Assembly (NCBI GenBank): GCA_965216955.1
Contig: CBDCGV010000006.1
Location: forward strand, 66,850 to 130,849
Reading direction: 5' to 3'
Length of the DNA stretch: 64,000 nucleotides
From: CBDCGV01 sp965216955
GTDB taxonomy: Bacteria; Bacteroidota; Bacteroidia; Chitinophagales; JADIYW01
Shown: in pieces, positions 45,708 to 54,575 of the stretch
Layout of the letters: every line of letters starts with the position of its first letter
How positions within the stretch are numbered: position 1 is the first letter of the stretch
Translations under genes and position numbers: made by a program
The notes under the pieces: model-generated
What the model saw: the letters and a program-made list of their open reading frames with translations, nothing else
Database searches by the model: none
Told to the model about the DNA's origin: nothing

Positions 45708-48140
45708 TTAGCAATCCACATCAATCTTAATATATAACTTATTGGCTTTCAATTTATATTGTTTCACACACTCGGACATCTTACTTTTGAGTATTCGTAA
45801 TTCATTATTTCTAGGAAATTTCAAATACAATTCTCTAATGTATCTATTCTTAATTTTAGAAATTCCTGGAATGACCGGCCCCAAAATTTCTATTTGACCT
45901 ATATCCCCTAATTTCCGTTTAAGTTCAAAAGACAATCGATCTACTTCCTTATAGTCTTCATGTAATAAAGTAAGTTTTATCAGCTTAATAAATGGAGGAT
46001 ATCTAAAAAATCGTCGATCAGCAATTTCATGTTTATAAAACTCATTGTAGCTTTTATTCTGTAAAAAATCAAGAATAGGATGATTTATATTATTCGTTTG
46101 CAATAATACTAGTCCCTGTTTTTTATCTCTTCCTGCTCTTCCACTTACCTGTATTAACGTCTGATAAGCTCTCTCGAAAACTCGGTATGTAGGGAAACTC
46201 CATAAGCCATCAACATTAAGAACGGCAACTAAACCTACATTGTTAAAATCAAGCCCTTTAGTTACCATTTGTGTGCCCACCAATATATCAACATCACCAT
46301 TCTGAAAGCGATCTATTATTTTCTTATGTCCAAATTTAGAACGAGTGGTATCATAATCCATCCGTTCTATGGAAGCCATTGGGAAACGAATTGACAATTC
46401 GTCTTCTACTTTTTCGGTTCCTAACCCTTTAAGCTCAATGCTATTCCCTTTACATTGCTGACAACTATTCATCATAGCTTGACGATATCCACAATAATGA
46501 CACCTCAAGTCATTCGAGAACCTATGATAAGTAAGACTTACATCGCACTGCTGACAATGCGGAATGTCACCACAATCAATACATTGTAAATACGGTGCAT
46601 ATCCTCGTCTATTTTGAAAAATTATAATCTGTTCATTGTTATCTAACGACTGTTGAATAGCTTCTTTTAACTCTAAAGACAAAACACCATCGAACTGTTT
46701 TTTCTTTCGAGACTTTATTAGATCAATAAATTCCATTTTAGGTAGAGCAACATTTGTAAAACGTTCTTTTAATTCTACAAAGCCATATTTTTTATTGCGC
46801 GTATTAAAGAGACTCTCTATTGAGGGAGTTGCTGAACCAAGTAATGTTTTTGTTTTCAAAAATTTGGATAAATAAACCGCACAATCTCTCGCATTATAAC
46901 GTGGATCAGGGTTCTGTTGCTTATATGATGCGTCATGTTCTTCATCAACAATAATTAAATCCAGCTTTTTAAAAGGTAAAAATATAGCGGACCTAGTACC
47001 CACAATTAAACAACTTTTGTTCTGATGAACCTTCTCCCATATTTCAACTTGTTCTGCATCTGTGAATCTAGAATGGTATACTAATAAATTAGGGACAAAA
47101 GGAATTATTCTGTCAATTAATTGAGAAGTAAGCGCAATTTCAGGAACCAGAAGCAGTACTTTACCCTTTCTTTCCAGTACTTCCTGAATCATCTTAAGAT
47201 ATATATGGGTTTTTCCACTTGCAGTAACACCATGCAATAAAACGACTCCGATTTCCTCAAATAAATCATTAATATTTTCAAAGGACTTTTGCTGTTTATG
47301 GTTTAAGCTAACTGTTGCTGTTGCACTCGAATTAGAGAAATTTACCCTATCTACTTTTTTCTCATATTCATTTAAAATCTCTTTTCTTACCAATTGCTTT
47401 AATGTCGCTTGATTAGAGTTTGCATATTTTATCAAATGGCTTTTCTTAATTTCTTTGCCTTCTTCTAATAAGTCTAAGTACTTGATTAGTAACTTTTGTT
47501 GTTTGGGAGCTCTATTAAGACCTTTGTAAATAGCACTAAGTTCATCATCTGTAAAACTGTTAATACCTATATATTTTTCTACTTTAGGTTTGTATCTGAC
47601 TCTTAAGCTCTCTTTCCTTTCTATATAGCCTTTCTCAAGAATTTGCTTTGTATATCTCCCAAAACCTTTAACACCAAGTAACTCCTGAATCTCAACACCT
47701 GATAATGATTGATTCGCCCTAGTTGCTTGTACTATCATCATTTCTTTATCGCTAAGAGATAATTCATCTAAGTTTAAATTAGACGGAACAAAAACAGTCT
47801 CACTACTTAGTTTAAAAGCAGCTGGCAATGCTGCTTGCATTACTTCTCCTAAAGTACACAGATAATATTGTGCCACCCATTGCCAAAAAGCCAATTGTTT
47901 TTCAGTAATTATAGGAGTATCGTCCAAAACGGAAAGTATTGCCTTTAGATTAGATTCATTTGAATACTGTTCGCCAATTCCAATAATTATAGCCGCATAG
48001 ATTTTATGTTTACCCATCTGAACTTCTACACGCTTACCTATTTCAATCTGATCAACTAAATGATCAGGCACGCTATAAAATAATTTTTGCTCGAAAGCTA
48101 AAGGCAATAAAACGCGAATATATTGAGTAGCTAAAGACAT
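45708..48140 (-). CDS. priA: Primosomal protein N' (PriA helicase)
   Basis: Restarts stalled replication forks. The N-terminal 3'-DNA-binding domain is followed by superfamily 2 helicase motifs: Walker A GVTASGKTHIYLK, DEEH in IIVDEEHDASYK, GSATPS, and RGRDKKQG-type motif VI in QVSGRAGRDKKQG. The inserted zinc site has four CxxC pairs (CIDCGDIPHCQQC, CHYCG, CQQC). The 810-residue length is normal. Confidence 0.96.
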   Translation of the reverse strand: MSLATQYIRVLLPLAFEQKLFYSVPDHLVDQIEIGKRVEVQMGKHKIYAAIIIGIGEQYSNESNLKAILSVLDDTPIITEKQLAFWQWVAQYYLCTLGEVMQAALPAAFKLSSETVFVPSNLNLDELSLSDKEMMIVQATRANQSLSGVEIQELLGVKGFGRYTKQILEKGYIERKESLRVRYKPKVEKYIGINSFTDDELSAIYKGLNRAPKQQKLLIKYLDLLEEGKEIKKSHLIKYANSNQATLKQLVRKEILNEYEKKVDRVNFSNSSATATVSLNHKQQKSFENINDLFEEIGVVLLHGVTASGKTHIYLKMIQEVLERKGKVLLLVPEIALTSQLIDRIIPFVPNLLVYHSRFTDAEQVEIWEKVHQNKSCLIVGTRSAIFLPFKKLDLIIVDEEHDASYKQQNPDPRYNARDCAVYLSKFLKTKTLLGSATPSIESLFNTRNKKYGFVELKERFTNVALPKMEFIDLIKSRKKKQFDGVLSLELKEAIQQSLDNNEQIIIFQNRRGYAPYLQCIDCGDIPHCQQCDVSLTYHRFSNDLRCHYCGYRQAMMNSCQQCKGNSIELKGLGTEKVEDELSIRFPMASIERMDYDTTRSKFGHKKIIDRFQNGDVDILVGTQMVTKGLDFNNVGLVAVLNVDGLWSFPTYRVFERAYQTLIQVSGRAGRDKKQGLVLLQTNNINHPILDFLQNKSYNEFYKHEIADRRFFRYPPFIKLIKLTLLHEDYKEVDRLSFELKRKLGDIGQIEILGPVIPGISKIKNRYIRELYLKFPRNNELRILKSKMSECVKQYKLKANKLYIKIDVDC

Positions 48141-48178
48141 AAGAGAATTGCTAAAAGCCTAAATAAACATTTATTCAA

Positions 48179-50260
48179 CTAATAAGCACCATGCCTTTTT
48201 CTTAAAAACCATTCTAACGAAAGCCAAGCTAAAAGCACAAAAAATATCCATTTAAAATCTAACAGAGAAGATATGGAAAAGTCATCAAAAAGTATGGGCT
48301 TTAGATTTATATCATTAGAAAGATCCTTATTTAAATTTTCTAGATCATGAGCATAATACAGTCTTCCATTCGTTTCGGCTGTAATTTGTTTTAAAAGTTT
48401 ATGATCAGCTCTGGTATTTAACTTTTCAAGTAAAATAGGTTTTACTACAAAAGAAGTAGATGCGCTCATCTTTTTCCCACTAACTTCAACACGGGCAGTT
48501 GCCAGATAGTTGCCAATAGGTAGTATGCCTAAATTAACATCATAGTAATCACTTTTACGATTCATTACATATTTATAAACATCTCCTTTTTTTTCTTTAA
48601 CAGTCACGTTTACCTCATGTTCTGTAATAGCTTCGTAGTTATTATTATAAAGTTCTGCTTCTAAAACAATCTCTTGATTTTCAGCATATAAATTCTTAAT
48701 TGAGTTCAGTCTAAACTTCCTTTTGTCCTCCTCAATTGTCAAATATTGAACGATCTGGTTTGATAACTCTTCAAGTCCAATATGCTCACTTCCAGTTTGA
48801 ATATTTTTCAATTCATCCATCATTGCCCATCTCCAAAAACCATCACCTATTGTAACACAAGACTTTTTTCCATTTTGATTAAACAATGTTATCAGAGGAT
48901 CATCTGTTTCTACTTGTCCGATACGTTGCAACAATATAGGCATACTTTCTTCATTAGCATTATACTCTCCAAATGGAGCTATTAAAGGTGGATACCCATC
49001 TATTCTGTTTAGAGTTTCCTTGTCCAGTTTAAAGACTTCAAAGTTTTTATTATAATGAGGATAAATTTCATTAGTTCTTTTTCCGTTTGTATTAATAGTT
49101 AAGCCATATTTTGAATTATTAAACTTATTAAAATCAACAGAAGAAGTAATTATATGCCATACGGGCTTGCCAGAAGGATCTGAGAAAGTGTGTTTTTTTG
49201 ACGGAAGACCATGTAATATGATACAATCATAATCTGAAATGTTCTTGTTCAATCTATTTATGCGCTCCGATTCAAATTGCAAATTACGCTGCTTTGAAAA
49301 AATACGATTTAAAGCACCTATATCAGGATGGGGGGCATCATAAATTAACAATACTTTTTTTCGACCTTCGATTATATCTATGTAAGCATAACTTGTATTA
49401 TTAACAATATTCTTTTCTCCCTTAATATTAGACAGTTCGACTTTAAATTTATTGACACCCTCTTTTTCTGCATTTAAGGTGATACTGACCGTTTTAATAA
49501 AATTATCCTTATTGATATTTATTTCTTGTTTAAAAACTATTGCACCTTTATAATCAAATATTTTTAATACTGTAGTTGCTCCTGAAAAGTTTAAAGCATG
49601 GATATCTATATGCATATCAAATGCATCTCCAGCATAAATTACCTTGTTATATCGTAGTGTTTTGATGTAAGCATCTTTTACTTTAGAGCTATCTCCTAAA
49701 GCAATAGCATACATTGTTATTCCTGCATCCATCCCTTTATACAATGGATTGACCCCCTCATTATATATGCCATCCGTAGACAATATTACTGCTCCTAGTT
49801 CTTGATTTGCATATCGTTCGTTTATTGCATCTAAGACTGCCCCTAAATTGGTTGTTTTCTGGCTATAATCTGGCAATTCCCAATTACTTAATGTATTACC
49901 AAACGTAAATTTTTCAATATCATAATCTTTAGAAAGCAACCTTAAAGTATTATCTATATTAGTTCTATATAACGCAAGTAATTTACTATCTGTTTCTTCT
50001 TTAATTGATGCGCTATTGTCTTCAAGAAATACAATTAGTGGCTTAATCTCATTTGTCTGCTTAGATTTTAGTAACGGGGATAATAATAGAAATGAAATAA
50101 TTGATACTCCAAAAGTTCTTAATACAGCTAAAAAAAAATTAAGTGATTTGTTTTGGACTTGTTTATTCCTAAAATAAAGTAACAATGAAAATGAAATGCC
50201 TAATAGCAAACAAAAGACAATGAACCAATTGGGATAATCTAAAACAATTTGGCTATTCAA
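48179..50260 (-). CDS. Membrane protein with VWA-like domain, unknown function
   Basis: A 693-residue protein with two N-terminal membrane helices (about 12-29 and 43-64) and one near the C-terminus (about 668-688). Between them is a von Willebrand A-like domain: VFLEDNSASIKEET supplies a MIDAS-like D-x-S-x-S and VILSTDGIYNEG the second site. It resembles Bacteroidota proteins linked to BatA-type or DUF4159/glutamine amidotransferase-like membrane proteins. It is separated from fabG-like by six bases and from priA by 38. Confidence 0.7.
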   Translation of the reverse strand: MNSQIVLDYPNWFIVFCLLLGISFSLLLYFRNKQVQNKSLNFFLAVLRTFGVSIISFLLLSPLLKSKQTNEIKPLIVFLEDNSASIKEETDSKLLALYRTNIDNTLRLLSKDYDIEKFTFGNTLSNWELPDYSQKTTNLGAVLDAINERYANQELGAVILSTDGIYNEGVNPLYKGMDAGITMYAIALGDSSKVKDAYIKTLRYNKVIYAGDAFDMHIDIHALNFSGATTVLKIFDYKGAIVFKQEININKDNFIKTVSITLNAEKEGVNKFKVELSNIKGEKNIVNNTSYAYIDIIEGRKKVLLIYDAPHPDIGALNRIFSKQRNLQFESERINRLNKNISDYDCIILHGLPSKKHTFSDPSGKPVWHIITSSVDFNKFNNSKYGLTINTNGKRTNEIYPHYNKNFEVFKLDKETLNRIDGYPPLIAPFGEYNANEESMPILLQRIGQVETDDPLITLFNQNGKKSCVTIGDGFWRWAMMDELKNIQTGSEHIGLEELSNQIVQYLTIEEDKRKFRLNSIKNLYAENQEIVLEAELYNNNYEAITEHEVNVTVKEKKGDVYKYVMNRKSDYYDVNLGILPIGNYLATARVEVSGKKMSASTSFVVKPILLEKLNTRADHKLLKQITAETNGRLYYAHDLENLNKDLSNDINLKPILFDDFSISSLLDFKWIFFVLLAWLSLEWFLRKRHGAY

Positions 50261-50266
50261 AACAAA

Positions 50267-51010
50267 TTAAGTATTTAATGCGCCACAAACGCTAATTACT
50301 TGTCCAGAAATATAACTTGATCTCTCTGAGCCTAAAAAAACTGCGCAATTAGCTATTTCTTCAACACTTCCGAAACGCTTTAATGGTATTGCCTCTAAGT
50401 ACTTTTCCCTTACAGTTTCTGAAAGCTCAGCTGTCATTTCAGTACTAACAAATCCGGGAGCAATAACATTACACCGTAAGTTTCGACTTCCCATTTCTTT
50501 GGCAATGGACTTGGAAAACCCAATAATCCCAGCTTTTGACGCTGCATAATTACTTTGCCCTGCATTACCAGTTATACCAACTACAGATGCTATGTTAACA
50601 ATTGAGCCACTACCAGATCTCATTAACAATTTTAGTGCGTTTTTTGTTAAGTTAAAAACAGATTTAAGATTAGTATTAATCACATTATCCCATTGCTCTT
50701 CAGACATTCTAAGCAATAAATTATCCTGAGTAATACCTGCGTTATTTACTAAAACGTCTAATCCACCAAAAATTTCTTTCACCTGATTCACTAATTCTTC
50801 TGCTGATGAAATATCTGAAGCATCCGATTTAATGGCTCTAATACTTCCATACTCTTCTAGTTCATCAACCAATTTCTTAGCTTCTTCTTCAGAGGATCGA
50901 TAACTAAAAATCACAGAAGCTCCTTCATCAACAAACTTCCTAACAATTCCAGCGCCAATTCCCTTGCTTCCACCTGTAATCAATGCCTTTTTACCCTCTA
51001 ACGCTTTCAT
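50267..51010 (-). CDS. fabG: 3-oxoacyl-ACP reductase, FabG-like SDR
   Basis: A 247-residue short-chain dehydrogenase/reductase. The NADP site is ALITGGSKGIGAGIV, the DVLVNNAGIT strand and the catalytic S-Y-K lie in SVVGITGNAGQSNYAASKAG. Features fit fatty-acid synthesis. I place the start at 51010 (MKALEGKK) because upstream codons would add 29 residues unlike the family and overlap sucD. Confidence 0.9.
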   Translation of the reverse strand: MKALEGKKALITGGSKGIGAGIVRKFVDEGASVIFSYRSSEEEAKKLVDELEEYGSIRAIKSDASDISSAEELVNQVKEIFGGLDVLVNNAGITQDNLLLRMSEEQWDNVINTNLKSVFNLTKNALKLLMRSGSGSIVNIASVVGITGNAGQSNYAASKAGIIGFSKSIAKEMGSRNLRCNVIAPGFVSTEMTAELSETVREKYLEAIPLKRFGSVEEIANCAVFLGSERSSYISGQVISVCGALNT

Positions 51011-51030
51011 AGAATGACTGACTTTAAAGT

Positions 51031-51900
51031 TTACCCTAATGCAGTTATCATTGTAGCACCTATATCTGCTGGGGAAGCTACCACATGAATACCACACTGT
51101 TTCATTATTTCCATTTTAGCCGCTGCAGTATCATTCTTTCCACCAATAATAGCACCTGCATGTCCCATTCTACGACCTTTAGGAGCCGTTTGCCCTGCAA
51201 TAAAACCAACAACCGGTTTTGTTCCATTTCCCTTTATCCATTCGGCAGCTTCTGCCTCCATTCCTCCACCAATCTCGCCAATCATAATAATACCCTCTGT
51301 TTTTTCATCAGCCATAAATAGCTGGATGATTTTTTTCATAGAACTCCCTATAATAGGATCTCCACCTATGCCTACACAAGTCGATTGCCCCATTCCTGCT
51401 TTGGTGACCTGATCTACCGCCTCATAGGTTAATGTTCCAGACCGAGATACAATTCCAATTGTACCTGGATTATGAATAAAACCCGGCATAATTCCTACTT
51501 TGCATTCTCCAGGGGTAATAATTCCTGGACAATTCGGTCCAATCAAATGGCTATTTCTGTCGTTTACAAAAATTTTTGCCTTAATCATATCCTGTGTAGG
51601 AATTCCCTCTGTTATAGCAATAATCACTTCTATACCTGCATCGGCCGCCTCCATAATAGCATCTCCCGCAAAAGCTGGAGGTACAAAGATTACAGAGACA
51701 TTAGCTCCTTCTTCTTTAACTGCATTTTCAACGGTGTTAAAAACAGGGCGGTCAAGATGTTGGCTCCCTCCTTTTCCCGGTGTTACACCACCCACAACAT
51801 TAGAGCCATATTCTATCATTTGAGCGGCATGAAAAGACCCCTCTTTACCAGTAAAGCCCTGTACTATAATTCTTGAATCTTTATTTACTAAAATGCTCAT
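51031..51900 (-). CDS. sucD: Succinate-CoA ligase alpha subunit
   Basis: Makes ATP or GTP from succinyl-CoA in the TCA cycle. The CoA-binding GFTGKEGSFHAAQM, SRSGTLTYEA, and the phosphohistidine region RRMGHAGAIIGG are all seen. The 289-residue length is normal. The beta subunit gene is not adjacent, which is common in this phylum. It lies between the MlaF-like ATPase and fabG. Confidence 0.97.
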   Translation of the reverse strand: MSILVNKDSRIIVQGFTGKEGSFHAAQMIEYGSNVVGGVTPGKGGSQHLDRPVFNTVENAVKEEGANVSVIFVPPAFAGDAIMEAADAGIEVIIAITEGIPTQDMIKAKIFVNDRNSHLIGPNCPGIITPGECKVGIMPGFIHNPGTIGIVSRSGTLTYEAVDQVTKAGMGQSTCVGIGGDPIIGSSMKKIIQLFMADEKTEGIIMIGEIGGGMEAEAAEWIKGNGTKPVVGFIAGQTAPKGRRMGHAGAIIGGKNDTAAAKMEIMKQCGIHVVASPADIGATMITALG

Positions 51901-51916
51901 CTACTTTATTTATGTT

Positions 51917-52690
51917 TTACGTATTTTTCATCTTTTGAATCCGTACATCTCTCGCCTCTTTCAAAAAATTAGAGGCAAATATAAAACCATTCAATTCTTC
52001 ATTTTCAGCGTAGAATAATGACTTGCTATTCCCTTCCCAATGCTTTTCTCCTTTATGAAGAAATAAGATCTTATCTCCAATTCCCATTACCGAATTCATA
52101 TCATGTGTATTGACTAAGGTTGTAATATTATGCTCTATAGTAATTTCTCTTATCAACTCATCAATAACAATGGCCGTTTGTGGATCTAGTCCAGAATTGG
52201 GTTCATCACAAAATAAGTACTTAGGGTTTAAAACGATCGCTCTAGCAATACCCACCCTTTTTTGCATACCTCCACTAACTTCCGAAGGATACTTTTTATT
52301 AGCATTGACTAAATTAACACGAGATAATACTTCATTGACTCTGTCCCTTTTATCACTCATAGACATTTTTGTAAACATGTCTAATGGAAAACGAACATTT
52401 TCTTCTACCGTTAAAGAATCAAAAAGTGCGTTCCCTTGAAATAACATCCCTAACTCTGTCCTCACCTTTTTCTTGTCTTTTACAGACATTTCTCCATAGT
52501 TCCTGCCATCATATTTTACAACACCCGAAGTTGGATCTAGTAATCCAACAATACACTTAATGAGTACGGTCTTACCTGAACCGCTCATACCAATAATTAA
52601 ATTAGTTTGTCCAGGTTCAAAAGTCGTTGTTATTCCTTTGAGTACCTCTTGTTCTCCAAATGACTTTTTAATGTTATTAATCTCAATCAT
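51917..52690 (-). CDS. MlaF-like ABC ATPase
   Basis: A 257-residue ATPase: Walker A GMSGSGKTVLIK, signature VSGGMQKRVGIARAI, Walker B YLFCDEPNSGLD and LVNTHDMNSVM. The GMQKR signature and C-terminal extension mark the Mla/Mce family, which moves phospholipids between the two membranes. It overlaps the MlaE-like permease gene by four bases. Confidence 0.93.
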   Translation of the reverse strand: MIEINNIKKSFGEQEVLKGITTTFEPGQTNLIIGMSGSGKTVLIKCIVGLLDPTSGVVKYDGRNYGEMSVKDKKKVRTELGMLFQGNALFDSLTVEENVRFPLDMFTKMSMSDKRDRVNEVLSRVNLVNANKKYPSEVSGGMQKRVGIARAIVLNPKYLFCDEPNSGLDPQTAIVIDELIREITIEHNITTLVNTHDMNSVMGIGDKILFLHKGEKHWEGNSKSLFYAENEELNGFIFASNFLKEARDVRIQKMKNT

Positions 52691-53430
52691 TGCAACAAAA
52701 GGAAAGTTAATAGATAATCAAAAAGCAATACCATTATACTACTTATTACCACAGCTCGCGTGCTTGCTTTTCCAATTTCAAGCGCTCCTCCCATAGCATA
52801 ATACCCTTGATAACAAGAGATAGAAGTGAGTAAATACCCAAAGACAGTTGCTTTTAAAAGCATCACCCTAATGTTATAGGCATCAAAAAAACTTAAGACC
52901 CCTTGAATATATTCTGTTTTTGAGACATATCCTGAAGCAGCCCCAGCAACCATTCCTCCCCAAATTCCTAGAACTGCTGATATAATTACCAATATTGGAA
53001 TCATAATAATTGCAGCAATAATTTTAGGTCCTATTAAATATGCTTTGGTATGTACACCCATAATCTCCAATGCGTCTATTTGTTCGGTAAGCCTCATTGT
53101 TCCGAGCTCCGAGGAAATATTTGAGCCAACTTTACCCGCTAAAATCAAACATGAAATAGTTGGAGCAAACTCTAAGATCATAGTCTCTTTGACTACATAT
53201 CCAACATACATCATTGGAACAAAAGAATCTTTTAAGTTATAGGCAAATTGTACTGCAGAAACGGCTCCAATAAAAACGGAAATTATACCGATTATAATTA
53301 GAGAGCCTACACCAATATTTTGCATCTGCCTAATTAACTCTTTCCAGTACATAGCTGTTCTTTCTGGCCTTACAAATAAGCTCTTAAGTGTCAGCATGTA
53401 CCTTCCTATATGAAATAATGGACCTCTCAT
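52687..53430 (-). CDS. MlaE-like phospholipid transport permease
   Basis: A 247-residue protein of the MlaE/YrbE family with about five membrane helices. VGYVVKETMILEFAPTISC, KVGSNISSELGTMRLTEQID and ALEIMGVHTKAYLIGPKI are the family signatures. It overlaps the ATPase start by ATGA. No MCE-domain (MlaD) gene adjoins the pair, so the substrate-binding part is encoded elsewhere. Confidence 0.93.
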   Translation of the reverse strand: MRGPLFHIGRYMLTLKSLFVRPERTAMYWKELIRQMQNIGVGSLIIIGIISVFIGAVSAVQFAYNLKDSFVPMMYVGYVVKETMILEFAPTISCLILAGKVGSNISSELGTMRLTEQIDALEIMGVHTKAYLIGPKIIAAIIMIPILVIISAVLGIWGGMVAGAASGYVSKTEYIQGVLSFFDAYNIRVMLLKATVFGYLLTSISCYQGYYAMGGALEIGKASTRAVVISSIMVLLFDYLLTFLLLQ

Positions 53431-53566
53431 AAATTTGTGTGCTAAAAATAGACTATTTTTGATAACTAACTAAACAGATCAAATGTTGTTTTATTTTTTC
53501 CTTAAAAGAATTGAATAAAATAACATTTATAGATATTAATCACACATTTAATAAAGTGCTTTAAGT

Positions 53567-54268
53567 ATGAATATTGTTGTAAGTGGAGCCTCTAGAGGAA
53601 TTGGGAGAGCTATTGCATTGAAGTTTGCTTCCAAGGCTTTTAACGTTGCTGTTTGTTCAAGAAATGAAGAAAAGCTTAAGGAAATCGAAAAAGAATTGAA
53701 AGATGTAAATCCAAATGGAAATCATCTAATAGTTCAAGCAGACATGTCTAATAAAAATGACGTCATTGAATTTGCCCAAATAATAAAATCTCAATTCAAT
53801 ACTATAGAAGTATTAGTTAACAATGCAGGGGTATTCTTACCAGGAAAAATGCTAGAGGAAAGTGATGGTGTTTTCGAAAAAATGATAGAAACTAATCTAT
53901 ATGGCGCCTATTACCTTACAAGAGCGCTGATAAAAAACATGATAGATAAAAACAATGGTCATATAATTAATATCTGTTCTGTTGCCAGCTTAAAAGCTTA
54001 CCCAAATGGAGGGACTTATACAGTAAGTAAGTTTGCATTATTAGGTTTTTCAAAATCCTTAAGAGAGGAGTTAAAAGAAAATAATATCAGAGTTACCTCT
54101 GTTATGCCAGGCGCAACAATAACAGACTCTTGGGAAGGCGTTAATTTACCAAATTCAAGATTTATGCCTCCAAAAGATATTGCGCAAAGTATCTGGGATA
54201 TATACAAACTGAGTGATAGAACAGTCGTTGAAGATATTATCTTAAGACCTCAACTAGGAGACATATAA
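53567..54268 (+). CDS. Short-chain dehydrogenase/reductase
   Basis: A 233-residue SDR: cofactor site VSGASRGIGRAIALKF, VLVNNAGVFLPG, and catalytic Ser plus YxxxK in SVASLKAYPNGGTYTVSKFA. The family is broad and no substrate can be given. It stands alone, divergent from the MlaE-like gene. Confidence 0.88.
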   Translation: MNIVVSGASRGIGRAIALKFASKAFNVAVCSRNEEKLKEIEKELKDVNPNGNHLIVQADMSNKNDVIEFAQIIKSQFNTIEVLVNNAGVFLPGKMLEESDGVFEKMIETNLYGAYYLTRALIKNMIDKNNGHIINICSVASLKAYPNGGTYTVSKFALLGFSKSLREELKENNIRVTSVMPGATITDSWEGVNLPNSRFMPPKDIAQSIWDIYKLSDRTVVEDIILRPQLGDI

Positions 54269-54312
54269 TTACAAATCATCATTCCCTCAGAATTCAGAAT
54301 TCTCTCATTCAA

Positions 54313-54465
54313 TTATCTACTCTTATAAGGTTTAGCCTTTGGATTCAAATTTCTATCCTTTGCATACCATCCCCCACCTTTACAAGTAGAAGCGCAAGAT
54401 GTTGCTAAAAAAATAGTCATTAAGGCTAATAAGAACAATTTGATTGGATAATTATATCGCTGCAT
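54313..54465 (-). CDS. Small lipoprotein
   Basis: A 50-residue product from the ATG at 54465 (MQRYNYPIKLF); an ATG ten codons earlier is possible. The lipobox ends at ATSC, then ASTCKGGGWYAKDRNLNPKA. The CKGGGWY core is conserved in many small Bacteroidota lipoproteins of unknown function. Confidence 0.65.
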   Translation of the reverse strand: MQRYNYPIKLFLLALMTIFLATSCASTCKGGGWYAKDRNLNPKAKPYKSR

Positions 54466-54575
54466 AATTTTGCTTTTCGAGATTAAACGAAGCACCGCTT
54501 TTTATTATTATGTCAAAACTAATAGACATAAAACATTTCCTTAAAAGTAAACAGCTAACTTTGCTTAATAAATAA

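Noticed and set aside
51010..51097. Longer fabG start adding 29 residues
   Set aside because: The added part has no SDR similarity and is antisense-free overlap with sucD; MKALEGKK is the natural start.
51085..51876. Forward ORFs inside sucD rich in Ser, Cys and His
   Set aside because: They are shadows of sucD; the composition reflects the complement of Gly/Ala-rich coding sequence.
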